In this document: positions 7,737-14,490 of the stretch, piece after piece
How positions within the stretch are numbered: position 1 is the first letter of the stretch
Layout of the letters: every line of letters begins with the position of its first letter
Assembly: GCA_002298545.1 (NCBI GenBank)
Contig: DBKQ01000032.1
Location: 15,105-41,949, forward strand
Length of the DNA: 26,845 nucleotides
Direction: 5' to 3'
From: Prevotella sp. UBA746
GTDB lineage: Bacteria; Bacteroidota; Bacteroidia; Bacteroidales; Bacteroidaceae
Notes under the pieces: generated by a model
Databases searched by the model: none
What the model saw: only the letters and a program-made list of their open reading frames with translations
Told to the model about the DNA's origin: nothing
Made by a program: the position numbers and the translations under genes

Positions 7737-8461
7737 TATTTTCCCCTCAGAAAAGCCTCCGCCTTATTAATGTCTTCCTTGTGGTCGATGTCGAGAATCT
7801 TGGAGAATTTATAAGCCTTGAGTTTCATACCGTCTTTCACGAGAGCTCTTTGGAAATTCCTCATGCGGCTTTCGCCTCGCTCCACGCATTTCCTTAGAGT
7901 GGCGATGGATTTGCCGGACAGACCGTAGATGCCGCCCGAGATGAGAGAGCATCCGTTTTGAGAGTCATGAAAACCAGTAATCTTCATCTCATTGTCGGTA
8001 GAGATATAGAGCGGTTTTTCGTCGTCGATATAGTCGGTAACTGCCATCAGTCCGTCGTCCTCACCGCTTTCCACCAGTCGTTTCAGTTCATCGATGTAAT
8101 TTTTGAACTCCTCTTTGCGGAAGATAGTGTCCACGGTGGTAAGGCAGAACGTAGAGCCTTCGAGGTATTTGCTGATTTCAAACATGCTGTGCATAGAGCT
8201 TGGCGTTGTCTTCACCAAGAAGCGCAGCGGTATTCGTCTGCCTCTAAGTCCGTCTTCCTGCAGATGGGCGAGATGCTGACTGACGAGAGTCGTCATGCTG
8301 TTGCAGATGACGATAATTTCCTCAGCCTCGTTTTGCATAAAGATGTCAATAAGTCTGTCGATAAGGCATTCTCCGTTTATCTTAACAAGCGGTTTAGGCG
8401 CCTCAATACCCTCCTTAGCGAGTCTAGAGCCTTCACCCGCAGCTATTATAGCATATTTCAT
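7736..8461 (-). CDS. Sugar/polyol-phosphate nucleotidyltransferase (NTP transferase family)
   Basis: 241-residue cytoplasmic enzyme of the GT-A-like nucleotidyltransferase fold. It starts MKYAIIAAGEGSRL, with the G-x-G-x-R nucleotide loop at 9-13. The catalytic Lys lies in APKPLVKI (K23), the metal-binding Asp in LTTVDTIF (D111), and a second acidic site in ILDIDHKEDI near the C-terminus. Members activate sugar, inositol or choline phosphates with CTP or UTP; the short length and the lack of an acyltransferase beta-helix match the inositol-1-phosphate/phosphocholine cytidylyltransferase type. It is the first gene of the operon, with a promoter box 30-60 bases upstream, and overlaps the ATP-grasp gene at TAATG. 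Donor and substrate are inferred from context only. Confidence 0.88.
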   Translation of the reverse strand: MKYAIIAAGEGSRLAKEGIEAPKPLVKINGECLIDRLIDIFMQNEAEEIIVICNSMTTLVSQHLAHLQEDGLRGRRIPLRFLVKTTPSSMHSMFEISKYLEGSTFCLTTVDTIFRKEEFKNYIDELKRLVESGEDDGLMAVTDYIDDEKPLYISTDNEMKITGFHDSQNGCSLISGGIYGLSGKSIATLRKCVERGESRMRNFQRALVKDGMKLKAYKFSKILDIDHKEDINKAEAFLRGK

Positions 8462-8488
8462 TATTATATATTATAAGTCAATTTTTTG

Positions 8489-8521
8489 CAAAGTTATTAT
8501 AATCCGTTATAAAAAAAGAAA
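8489..8521 (-). promoter_or_regulatory. Promoter of the head-group/clpSA operon
   Basis: On the minus strand the -7 box TAACTTTG occupies 8496-8489. A TTTC lies 21 bases upstream (8521-8518), close to the Bacteroidota -33 TTTG. Transcription would start near 8482, leaving a leader of about 20 bases before the ATG at 8461. Confidence 0.7.
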
Positions 8522-8682
8522 CAATTCAGAGTATTTTAGTTTTTTTATATCCTTGGAGGGGGCTTTAGCTGATAATTCCGACTGTAAGATTCTGTGTCTT
8601 GACATCGTCAATTCCTCATTCGAATACAAAATGTTACATTGTTACATTGTTTCATGTTTCATTAAGCACCTTGCGAAAGTGC

Positions 8683-8738
8683 AAAAAAAAATCCTTCGCC
8701 GTCTGATGTTTGTGTGCATCAGAGATTTACGGCGAAGG
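8683..8738 (-). terminator. Rho-independent terminator of the phosphate transporter gene
   Basis: CCTTCGCCGT (8693-8702) pairs with ACGGCGAAGG (8729-8738). Inside it CTGATG (8703-8708) pairs with CATCAG (8717-8722), with a six-base bulge on one side. On the minus strand the stem is followed by an uninterrupted run of nine T. It ends transcription about 50 bases after the pit stop. Confidence 0.85.
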
Positions 8739-8790
8739 GTTTATGAGTGTAGACAGTGTATTCTATGCTACACCTAAATAATTGATTGTT

Positions 8791-11049
8791 TTATACTTCC
8801 GCATCCTCATCGATAAACTTGCGGGCGGCGCGAAGCTGATGGCGCATGATGCTGATAAGCTCCTGACTCTCCTGAAGGATGTTCAGGTAGAGGATAGAAA
8901 TCTTCAGGTTCTGTGCGGCGTTGCTGTCCTGCTGCATGCGGTTGATGTGGCGCAGGCGCAGAGCCGAGAGGTCGTCCTTGCATTCGTCGGAGATGGTAAG
9001 CGTCTCGCGGTAGAGGTCGTAGCGGTTGGTGGAAATCATCTGTTCCGTATGGCTCATCAGTTCGTTCATCTGTCGGCGCACATTCTCGAATTCATTTATA
9101 TAAGATTCCGGCATCGGCTGGAAATTGTTGTCAACGTGTTCCTTGATAGGGTCGAGCATACGTCGCAGACAGTACATATACTGCTGGTTGCAGTTGGAGC
9201 CCACGTGGAACCATGTGTTCCTTTCAAGGGCGATGTTCTGAGGAATGCGGCGCATGGCAAGGAATTCCTGTCGGCGAATCTTCTTCAGCGTGTCGCGCTC
9301 GTTGTTGATTTCGCGGTAGGCAGAGCGCAGCTCCTTGAGGTTGTTGCCCGTAAGACCGTCGATAATCTTGTTGAACTCATCTATAGTGAACCTTGTAACG
9401 AAGCTTTGCGTGCGCCCTACATGTTTGCGGAGCAAGTCCCAAACAATATCCTTGTCGCGTGTGCGCATCATAAGCTGGAACACGTCATCCTTACTTTCAT
9501 TAGCCTGTTTCTTCTTGTAAGCCCTTCCGCTGCGCCAGAGCAGATAGATGTCGAGTACCATAAAGGCAATCATGATCGGGAAACCGCCGAAGTGCATCAT
9601 CGTGCAAACCAGTGCACAGGCAGCGAAGGCAACGCCGGCAGTAACGAACCATCCACCGATTACCGACAGCACTCCCGTTACACGGAACACGGCACTGTCG
9701 CGGCTCCAAGCCTTGTCGGCGAGCGATGAACCCATAGCCACCATAAAGGTAACGTAGGTAGTAGAGAGAGGCAGTTTATAGTTCGTACCGATAATTATAA
9801 GCATAGCGGCAAGAACCAGGTTTACGGCAGCGCGAACCTCGTCGAAGGCGGCACCGTTGGCAATAATAGCCTCCTCCTTGTTAAATCTCTTGTCAATCCA
9901 TTTAGATGAAGACTTAGGCATGATTTGAGCCAGTCCGTTACCCATATCCTGAACGGCACGCACGATGGAGCGAGCCACCTTAGACGATCCGAACATCTCG
10001 TCGCCCTCATCCTGTCGGCTAAGGTCAACGCTCGTCTTAACCACGTTTTGAGCCTTTTTGGATGTAGCCATTGCCGTAATCATGATAATGCCGGCAATAA
10101 GCAGGTAAATCAGCGGACTCTTGGCTGAGGTCATCAGCGAGGTCATCATATAGCCGTTGTAGTTGCCGTTGCCGTTGGCGAGATAATCCTGTAGGGAGTC
10201 AAGACCGGCGAGCGGCACACCGATAAAGTTTACGAGGTCGTTGCCGGCAAATGCCATAGCAAGGGCGAAGGTACCGAGCAGAACGATAATCTTGAACACG
10301 TTGATGTGGAAGAGATAAAGAATCTCGTTGAGGATGGTTGAAGCCACGAATACGATAAGCAGCAGCATCGGTGTGTTCCCTTTAATGAAATCCTTTATGT
10401 CGTCGCCGATAAAAGGTGAACCTCCGAGTCCCTTGATGAAGATGAAGTAAGCAAGAGCCGTGAAGGCTATGCCGCCGAAAATGGCGATGGAGTAGCGCAG
10501 GTGCTTGGTGTAGTTGAATGTGAAGACCAGGCGCGACAGCCACATCACTATCGTTCCGAAGAAGAAGGCTATAGCCACCGACACGAAGATGGCGATGATT
10601 ACGCTCAGTGCCTTGCTACTGTTGAGCAGGTCGGTAAAGCCGAGCGACGGGTCGGCGTTCATCTTGAAAAGAGCCAGGATAAACGTGGCACCGAGCAACT
10701 CAAAGACCAGCGAGACGGTAGTAGAGGTAGGCATTCCGAGCGAGTTGAATATGTCGAGAATGACGACATCCGTTACCATGACCGCAAGAAAAATCGTCAT
10801 GACCTCAGCAAAAGAGTAGTTCGCCGGGTGCATGATGCCGTGTCTCGCCACGTCCATCATTCCCGCACTCATCACAGCTCCGATGAGCACACCCATAGAG
10901 GCGATAATGAGCACCGTGCGGAATTTAGCCACTTTAGCTCCGATGGCAGACTGCAGGAAGTTTACAGCATCATTGCTGACTCCCACGAATAAGTCGAAAA
11001 CTGCAAGCAAGAGCAGGAAAGCGACAATTATAAAATAGATTGATTCCAT
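8791..11049 (-). CDS. PiT-family inorganic phosphate transporter with C-terminal cytosolic domain
   Basis: 752-residue inner-membrane carrier, expected to couple phosphate uptake to a cation gradient. The inverted-repeat PiT signatures are visible: GVSNDAVNFLQSAIG (23-37) and AGNDLVNFIGVPLAG (268-282). Paired STT motifs occur at GMPTSTTVSL (about 105-114) and KLPLSTTYVT in the second half. The membrane part ends near residue 500 and is followed by about 250 charged, helical residues resembling a PhoU/DUF47-type domain. E. coli PitA is about 500 residues, so the extension is the notable feature. Many Bacteroidota carriers share it, and it may regulate transport. It is a single-gene unit with its own promoter box (11091-11098) and terminator (8683-8738). 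Confidence 0.92.
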   Translation of the reverse strand: MESIYFIIVAFLLLLAVFDLFVGVSNDAVNFLQSAIGAKVAKFRTVLIIASMGVLIGAVMSAGMMDVARHGIMHPANYSFAEVMTIFLAVMVTDVVILDIFNSLGMPTSTTVSLVFELLGATFILALFKMNADPSLGFTDLLNSSKALSVIIAIFVSVAIAFFFGTIVMWLSRLVFTFNYTKHLRYSIAIFGGIAFTALAYFIFIKGLGGSPFIGDDIKDFIKGNTPMLLLIVFVASTILNEILYLFHINVFKIIVLLGTFALAMAFAGNDLVNFIGVPLAGLDSLQDYLANGNGNYNGYMMTSLMTSAKSPLIYLLIAGIIMITAMATSKKAQNVVKTSVDLSRQDEGDEMFGSSKVARSIVRAVQDMGNGLAQIMPKSSSKWIDKRFNKEEAIIANGAAFDEVRAAVNLVLAAMLIIIGTNYKLPLSTTYVTFMVAMGSSLADKAWSRDSAVFRVTGVLSVIGGWFVTAGVAFAACALVCTMMHFGGFPIMIAFMVLDIYLLWRSGRAYKKKQANESKDDVFQLMMRTRDKDIVWDLLRKHVGRTQSFVTRFTIDEFNKIIDGLTGNNLKELRSAYREINNERDTLKKIRRQEFLAMRRIPQNIALERNTWFHVGSNCNQQYMYCLRRMLDPIKEHVDNNFQPMPESYINEFENVRRQMNELMSHTEQMISTNRYDLYRETLTISDECKDDLSALRLRHINRMQQDSNAAQNLKISILYLNILQESQELISIMRHQLRAARKFIDEDAEV

Positions 11050-11090
11050 AATGAATGTAATTGTTTTGTTGTTTTCTGAATTTTCCGCTG

Positions 11091-11098
11091 CAAAGGTA
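11091..11098 (-). promoter_or_regulatory. -7 promoter box for the phosphate transporter
   Basis: TACCTTTG on the minus strand, about 42 bases upstream of the ATG at 11049. It matches the Bacteroidota -7 consensus TAnnTTTG; no clear -33 TTTG is seen at 19-21 bases spacing. Confidence 0.6.
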
Positions 11099-11272
11099 AG
11101 TCAGGCATATTACAAGCGGTTTAAACAGATATTTCATTTCTGTTACAATTTATTCATACACTTAATCCACTGAACTAAATCTGAAACTTAAATTAATCAA
11201 AACTGTGTAATCCTTATGTCGGAAACTTTAGCTGACGGGAAAATGAAAAAGTAAAATTTTTATAGCTTATCC

Positions 11273-11303
11273 TTTGAAGTTAAAACAAAAATGTCTAATT
11301 TTG
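11273..11303 (+). promoter_or_regulatory. Promoter of the PaaI-like thioesterase gene
   Basis: TTTG at 11273-11276 and TAATTTTG at 11296-11303 are separated by 19 bases, a full match to the Bacteroidota -33/-7 promoter. Transcription would start near 11310, so the ATG at 11274 cannot be the translation start and the ATG at 11331 is preferred. Confidence 0.85.
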
Positions 11304-11330
11304 CTATCGTTATATAACAGTATTACGATT

Positions 11331-11813
11331 ATGAGAAAAATTTCAAATCCTTTTGTCGGCAAAGAAGGCTATAACTGCTTTGGCTGTTGCGAGGGAAATC
11401 CCGTTGGAGTGCACATGACATTCTATGAAGAAGGAGACGATGTGGTAAGTTTCTGGAAACCGCAACCTGCATACCAGGGATGGGTGGATACACTGCATGG
11501 CGGAATACAGAGCACACTGCTTGACGAAACGGCTGCGTGGGTGGTATTCAGAAAGCTTCAGGCAATAGGGGTTACTACTAAGTTGGAGGTTAGATACCAT
11601 AAGCCCGTGAAGACGACAGACTTGCAGCTTACTCTCCGCGGACATATCGTAGAGCAGAAACGCAACCTCGTAACCATTGATTTGACTCTTGAGAACTCCA
11701 GGGGAGTTGTATGTACTACTGCTCGTGCCGTATATTATGTGTACGACAAGGAGAGGTCGAAGGAGATGGGCTTTGAAGGTTGCTCACTGGAGGGGGAGGA
11801 ACTGCTCCTCTGA
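11331..11813 (+). CDS. PaaI-family hot-dog thioesterase
   Basis: 160-residue cytoplasmic protein starting MRKISNPFVGKEGYNCFGC. The hot-dog fold signature is visible as W-x-D-x-L-H-G-G-I-Q-S-T-L-L-D-E-T-A-A-W (about residues 47-66), containing the HGG and the helix Asp/Glu used in acyl-CoA hydrolysis. It is followed by strands ending in VRYHKPVKTTDL and ARAVYYV. It should cleave a thioester (acyl-CoA); the acyl group is unknown. The length matches single-domain PaaI proteins. A 19-residue longer ORF exists but begins inside the -33 promoter element. The response regulator gene follows after 77 bases on the same strand, with no obvious terminator or promoter between, so they may be co-transcribed. 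Confidence 0.85.
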   Translation: MRKISNPFVGKEGYNCFGCCEGNPVGVHMTFYEEGDDVVSFWKPQPAYQGWVDTLHGGIQSTLLDETAAWVVFRKLQAIGVTTKLEVRYHKPVKTTDLQLTLRGHIVEQKRNLVTIDLTLENSRGVVCTTARAVYYVYDKERSKEMGFEGCSLEGEELLL

Positions 11814-11890
11814 TGATGTCGCCTCCATTTAAATGTATGGATACAGAATTAAATAGGAAACTTGGATAAATAGAATAAAAGCAAACACAA

Positions 11891-12529
11891 TTGGATATAC
11901 TAATAGCTGATAATCAGGATATAACCTACGAAGGACTCGCCAGCGTGTGCAGTACTTTGAGTGGTGCTCGTGTCTATAGAATTGCTGACAAGGCTTCGCT
12001 GATTGAAAGACTGAAAACATCAGATTCCGTCGTTGTAATAATCGACTACACGTTGTTTGATATAAATGATGTGGAAGAACTGCTGATTCTAAGCCAACGT
12101 TTCGTAAATACAAAGTGGGTGCTCTTCAGCGAAGAGCTGAGTCGCGACTTTGTAAGACAGATTGCAGTAGTGTCGCAAAACTTCAGTATCGTGTTGAAGG
12201 AGTCGCCGCTTTATGAGATAAAGGCTGCTGTCAACGCTGCCTTGAGGGGCACACGCTTCATCTGTCAGCATACGGCGGAAATGCTAATCATGCCGGAGGA
12301 GAAAAATGAAGAAACGGTGAAGCTTACTCGTACTGAAAAGGAGATACTACGGGATATTGCCAGCGGTATGACGACAAAGGAAATTGCCGAGAAGCGGATC
12401 TCGAGTTTTCATACTGTAAATACTCACAGAAAGAACATCTTCCGTAAGCTCGGGGTCAACAATGTTCATGAGGCAACGAAATATGCACTGAGGGCAGGAC
12501 TCGTGGATTCGGCAGAGTATTATATTTAG
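11891..12529 (+). CDS. LuxR/NarL-type response regulator (TTG start)
   Basis: 212 residues. A receiver domain covers about 1-120: ILIADNQD with acidic D7, phospho-acceptor D52 in VVIIDYTLFD, a Ser in VLFSEE, and the conserved Lys in VLKESP. A LuxR-type helix-turn-helix follows at about 145-205 (LTRTEKEILRDIASGMTTKEIAE, then SFHTVNTHRKNIFRKLGV). It should bind DNA when phosphorylated by a sensor kinase. No kinase gene is in the window, so it is an orphan here. An in-frame stop lies at 11876 and no ATG precedes the first receiver strand, so the TTG at 11891 (giving MDILIADN) is the only sensible start. Confidence 0.88.
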   Translation: MDILIADNQDITYEGLASVCSTLSGARVYRIADKASLIERLKTSDSVVVIIDYTLFDINDVEELLILSQRFVNTKWVLFSEELSRDFVRQIAVVSQNFSIVLKESPLYEIKAAVNAALRGTRFICQHTAEMLIMPEEKNEETVKLTRTEKEILRDIASGMTTKEIAEKRISSFHTVNTHRKNIFRKLGVNNVHEATKYALRAGLVDSAEYYI

Positions 12530-12540
12530 CTTTTCGGAAA

Positions 12541-12590
12541 TAAAAAAAACGGCGGTGTTTCCCAACACCGCCAGTCCAACTTTTTGTTTT
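12541..12590. terminator. Bidirectional hairpin terminator after the response regulator
   Basis: A perfect nine-base stem GGCGGTGTT (12551-12559) / AACACCGCC (12564-12572) closes a four-base loop. On the minus strand it is followed after one G by eight T (12549-12542), a textbook terminator. On the plus strand the T-run (TTTTTGTTTT, 12581-12590) starts eight bases later and is weaker. The orientation therefore favours a minus-strand transcript. Confidence 0.85.
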
Positions 12591-12635
12591 CTAACTAACT
12601 TATTATCAACTATTCATTACTCATATTGAATTCAC
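12542..12635 (-). ncRNA. Candidate small RNA of about 94 nt
   Basis: The minus strand has a -7 box TAACTTTG (12648-12641). It would start RNA near 12635 and end it at the perfect hairpin plus T8 at 12572-12542. The only reading frame in between is a four-codon MSNE, so no protein is encoded. The 5' part is A/T-rich and unstructured, as in many base-pairing RNAs; the 3' part is the terminator stem. A -33 TTTG is not seen. This is an inference from promoter and terminator placement only. Alternatively the box is a chance match and the hairpin serves only the response regulator gene. Confidence 0.45.
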
Positions 12636-12640
12636 TGCTG

Positions 12641-12648
12641 CAAAGTTA
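12641..12648 (-). promoter_or_regulatory. -7 box facing the candidate small RNA
   Basis: TAACTTTG on the minus strand, in the same GCTGCAAAG-type context as the -7 box in front of the phosphate transporter gene. No protein-coding gene lies immediately downstream on this strand. Confidence 0.5.
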
Positions 12649-12693
12649 CGATTATTTTATGCTTGTATGTTTGTTTTTTATCATAAAAACATA

Positions 12694-12707
12694 CGTAAAC
12701 GTTTGCG
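12694..12707. promoter_or_regulatory. LacI-type operator upstream of lacI-family gene
   Basis: CGTAAACGTTTGCG is a 14-base near-palindrome centred on CG, with one mismatched base pair, in the style of LacI/CcpA/PurR-family operators. It overlaps the -33 element of the regulator's own promoter, which suggests negative autoregulation. Confidence 0.65.
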
Positions 12708-12732
12708 AAATCAAACTTATTTATTAATTTTG
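12702..12732 (+). promoter_or_regulatory. Promoter of the LacI-family regulator gene
   Basis: TTTG (12702-12705) and TAATTTTG (12725-12732) are 19 bases apart, a full Bacteroidota promoter. Transcription would start near 12739, leaving a leader of about 100 bases before the ATG at 12842. The -33 box lies inside the operator-like palindrome. Confidence 0.8.
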
Positions 12733-12841
12733 CAACGATTACACCTAATATTTTTTATCTAAAGGGAATTATCCCCCATTTGTCATGCAGTATAATGTCA
12801 AACGGCAGATATTAATTTAGCAACTATTCAGTATACGGATT

Positions 12842-13870
12842 ATGAAACAACATAGAGTGTCATTAAAAGATTTGGCGGCAGAGCTTGGAGTAAGCATCGC
12901 TACCGTGTCGCGTGCCCTCAGAAACAGTCATGAGGTTGGCGACGAACTTCGTGAGCGGGTGCAGAAGCTTGCCAAAGAACTTAATTACAGGCCAAACCCC
13001 TTTGCACAAAGTTTGAGGAGCGAGGCTCCAAAAGTGATAGGAGTGGTGGTGCCAAATCTTGTCACTCATTATTATTCTGCTGTACTCGACGGAATAGAGG
13101 ATTATGCTTCGCAGGAAGGATATTCGGTTATTGCCATAAACAGTCATGAGAATTACGTGAAGGAAGAAAAGGCAATTGACAACTTTATAAACATGCATGT
13201 TGAAGGGATTATAGCCTGTCTCTCGCAGGATACTGTAGATTATTCTCATTTCAAGGAAATAAACAAAATGGGAATTCCGCTCGTGTTCTTTGCACGTACG
13301 TGTTTGCCGGAACTCTTCTCGCAAGTCGTGGCAAATGGTGCCGAAGCAGCCGAGCAGGCAACACGTCATCTTCTTGAAACTGGCAGCCGAAGAGTTGCTT
13401 TTATCGGCGGTCCGAATCATCTCGACATGGTAAGGCGGCGCAAGCATGGTTATCTGGAAGCATTGAAACAGGCGAGGATTCCTATTGACAGGGATATTAT
13501 AATATGTGACAAGATAGATTTCGAGAGTTCGCGCGAAACGGCATTGCGACTTCTCTCCTCAGAGAACAGACCTGATGCTATTCTCGCTTTTAACGACATC
13601 ATTACCTATGCCGCCTTCGATGCGATAAAGACTCTCGGATTGCGTATTCCGGAGGATGTGGCAATAATAGGATTTACGGATACCGATGCTTCGGCTTTTG
13701 TTACTCCGAAACTCTCGTCGATAGAAGATCAGTCGCATAAAACGGGTGCCTTGGCTTGTGAATTGCTGATGAGAAACATTGCCGGCGATACTAAAATATA
13801 TAAGGAGGTTGTCCCGATGATTCTAAAGATAAGGGAAAGCTCGGATAAGGTGAGACAAGGTAATTTATAA
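12842..13870 (+). CDS. LacI-family transcriptional regulator
   Basis: 342-residue DNA-binding regulator. The N-terminal LacI helix-turn-helix covers about 5-55 (SLKDLAAELGVSIATVSRAL, then LNYRPNPFAQSLR, the hinge helix). A periplasmic-binding-protein-like effector domain follows, with IGVVVPNL (about 66-73), the GSRRVAFIGG strand and AIIGFTDTD near 278-286. It should repress or activate target promoters in response to a sugar or similar small molecule. No sugar-utilisation genes are adjacent, so the target and effector are unknown. An operator-like palindrome over its own -33 box suggests autoregulation. The META lipoprotein gene follows after 49 bases and may be co-transcribed. Confidence 0.93.
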   Translation: MKQHRVSLKDLAAELGVSIATVSRALRNSHEVGDELRERVQKLAKELNYRPNPFAQSLRSEAPKVIGVVVPNLVTHYYSAVLDGIEDYASQEGYSVIAINSHENYVKEEKAIDNFINMHVEGIIACLSQDTVDYSHFKEINKMGIPLVFFARTCLPELFSQVVANGAEAAEQATRHLLETGSRRVAFIGGPNHLDMVRRRKHGYLEALKQARIPIDRDIIICDKIDFESSRETALRLLSSENRPDAILAFNDIITYAAFDAIKTLGLRIPEDVAIIGFTDTDASAFVTPKLSSIEDQSHKTGALACELLMRNIAGDTKIYKEVVPMILKIRESSDKVRQGNL

Positions 13871-13919
13871 TAAAAGTAAGAAATAATAATCAGTAAGAAA
13901 ATAATTCCTAAACGAAATT

Positions 13920-14345
13920 ATGAAGAAAAGTGTATTTGTGGCTGCTTTAGCGGCAGTCATCATGGGCTCATGCGGCTCAACGAAAACGGCAACAGATGTT
14001 GCTTCGCTTGATGGAGAATGGAACATCGTGGAGGTTGAAGGAAATTCCGTTAAGCCCGGAGATAGCGAGAATGTGCCGTTCCTCGGATTCAAGACTGCCG
14101 AGAACCGTCTTTATGGAAATACCGGATGCAACCTGCTTACAGGTAGTATTGGCGGCAATATAAAGAAGGGAGAGATAGACTTTAGTCAGACTGGCAGTAC
14201 GCGGATGATGTGTGCCGATATGAAGGTTGAGCGAATGGTGCTCGATGCTCTCGATAAGGCTTCGCATTTTACCATCGATGGCGGCAAGAAAATGACGCTC
14301 AGCGATAAGGGCGGCAATGCTGTTGTAGTGTTGAAGAAAAAATAG
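13920..14345 (+). CDS. META-domain lipoprotein (HslJ-like)
   Basis: 141 residues. A lipoprotein signal peptide ends in the lipobox IMGSC, with Cys18 to be lipidated. The remainder is a META domain: LDGEWNIVEVEG, then LGFKTAENRLYGNTGCNLLTGSI, FSQTGSTRMMCADMKVERMVLDAL and the C-terminal LSDKGGNAVVVLKK strand. This fold occurs in HslJ and many envelope lipoproteins; its biochemical role is not established. It follows the LacI-family gene by 49 bases on the same strand, and a strong bidirectional terminator lies 40 bases after the stop. Confidence 0.88.
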   Translation: MKKSVFVAALAAVIMGSCGSTKTATDVASLDGEWNIVEVEGNSVKPGDSENVPFLGFKTAENRLYGNTGCNLLTGSIGGNIKKGEIDFSQTGSTRMMCADMKVERMVLDALDKASHFTIDGGKKMTLSDKGGNAVVVLKKK

Positions 14346-14367
14346 TATTGAAGAGTTTTATACTATT
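14341..14367. repeat. Eight-base inverted repeat at the META gene stop codon
   Basis: AATAGTAT (14341-14348, including the stop codon TAG) pairs perfectly with ATACTATT (14360-14367). It may protect the 3' end of the mRNA upstream of the main terminator; no T-run follows directly. Confidence 0.4.
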
Positions 14368-14384
14368 TCTAAACATCAGTAAAT

Positions 14385-14432
14385 AAAAACGCAATATCTG
14401 TATGCTTTTACTAATACAGATGTTGCGTTTTT
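14385..14432. terminator. Bidirectional terminator between META lipoprotein and symporter genes
   Basis: AAAAACGCAATATCTGTA (14385-14402) and TACAGATGTTGCGTTTTT (14415-14432) form an 18-base stem with one mismatch around a 12-base loop. A and T tracts at the ends act as the U-run in either direction. It serves the two convergent genes on either side. Confidence 0.85.
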
Positions 14433-14443
14433 ATTCTATATTT

Positions 14444-14490
14444 TCCGTCTTTATATTGTACACTATCCGTCTTTATATATTGTACACTAT
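14444..14490. repeat. Imperfect tandem duplication at the symporter 3' end
   Basis: TCCGTCTTTATATTGTACAC plus TAT (14444-14466) is repeated at 14466-14490 with an extra TA. The right copy contains the stop codon of the symporter gene (plus CTA at 14487-14489), and the left copy lies just beyond it. Confidence 0.75.

Larger units (their letters stand above)
8462..8790. other. Intergenic region of 329 bases between pit and the nucleotidyltransferase gene
   Basis: It holds the operon promoter (8489-8521), a stretch with repeated TGTTACAT-like words near 8632-8662, a short dyad GCACCTTGCGAAAGTGC at 8666-8682 and the pit terminator (8683-8738). The rest shows no convincing ORF or RNA gene. Confidence 0.6.
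12530..12841. other. Intergenic region of 312 bases between the response regulator and lacI
   Basis: It contains a bidirectional hairpin (12541-12590), a minus-strand -7 box with a possible small RNA (12542-12648), and the lacI operator and promoter (12694-12732). A leader of about 100 bases before the lacI ATG carries no clear secondary structure beyond a short GGGAATTATCCC dyad near 12764-12775. Confidence 0.6.

Noticed and set aside
8641..8665. Possible microsatellite GTTACATT
   Set aside because: Only two to three imperfect copies; too short to call as a repeat array.
8782..9729. 315-codon plus-strand open frame opposite the phosphate transporter 3' half
   Set aside because: Antisense to clear PiT coding sequence; the translation is His/Val-rich with no domain, as expected for a shadow frame.
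11274..11330. Longer N-terminus for the thioesterase
   Set aside because: The extra codons overlap a full -33/-7 promoter and are unlike PaaI-family N-termini.
12863..13447. 194-codon minus-strand open frame inside the LacI-family gene
   Set aside because: Complete overlap with a strongly supported regulator gene and no family features.
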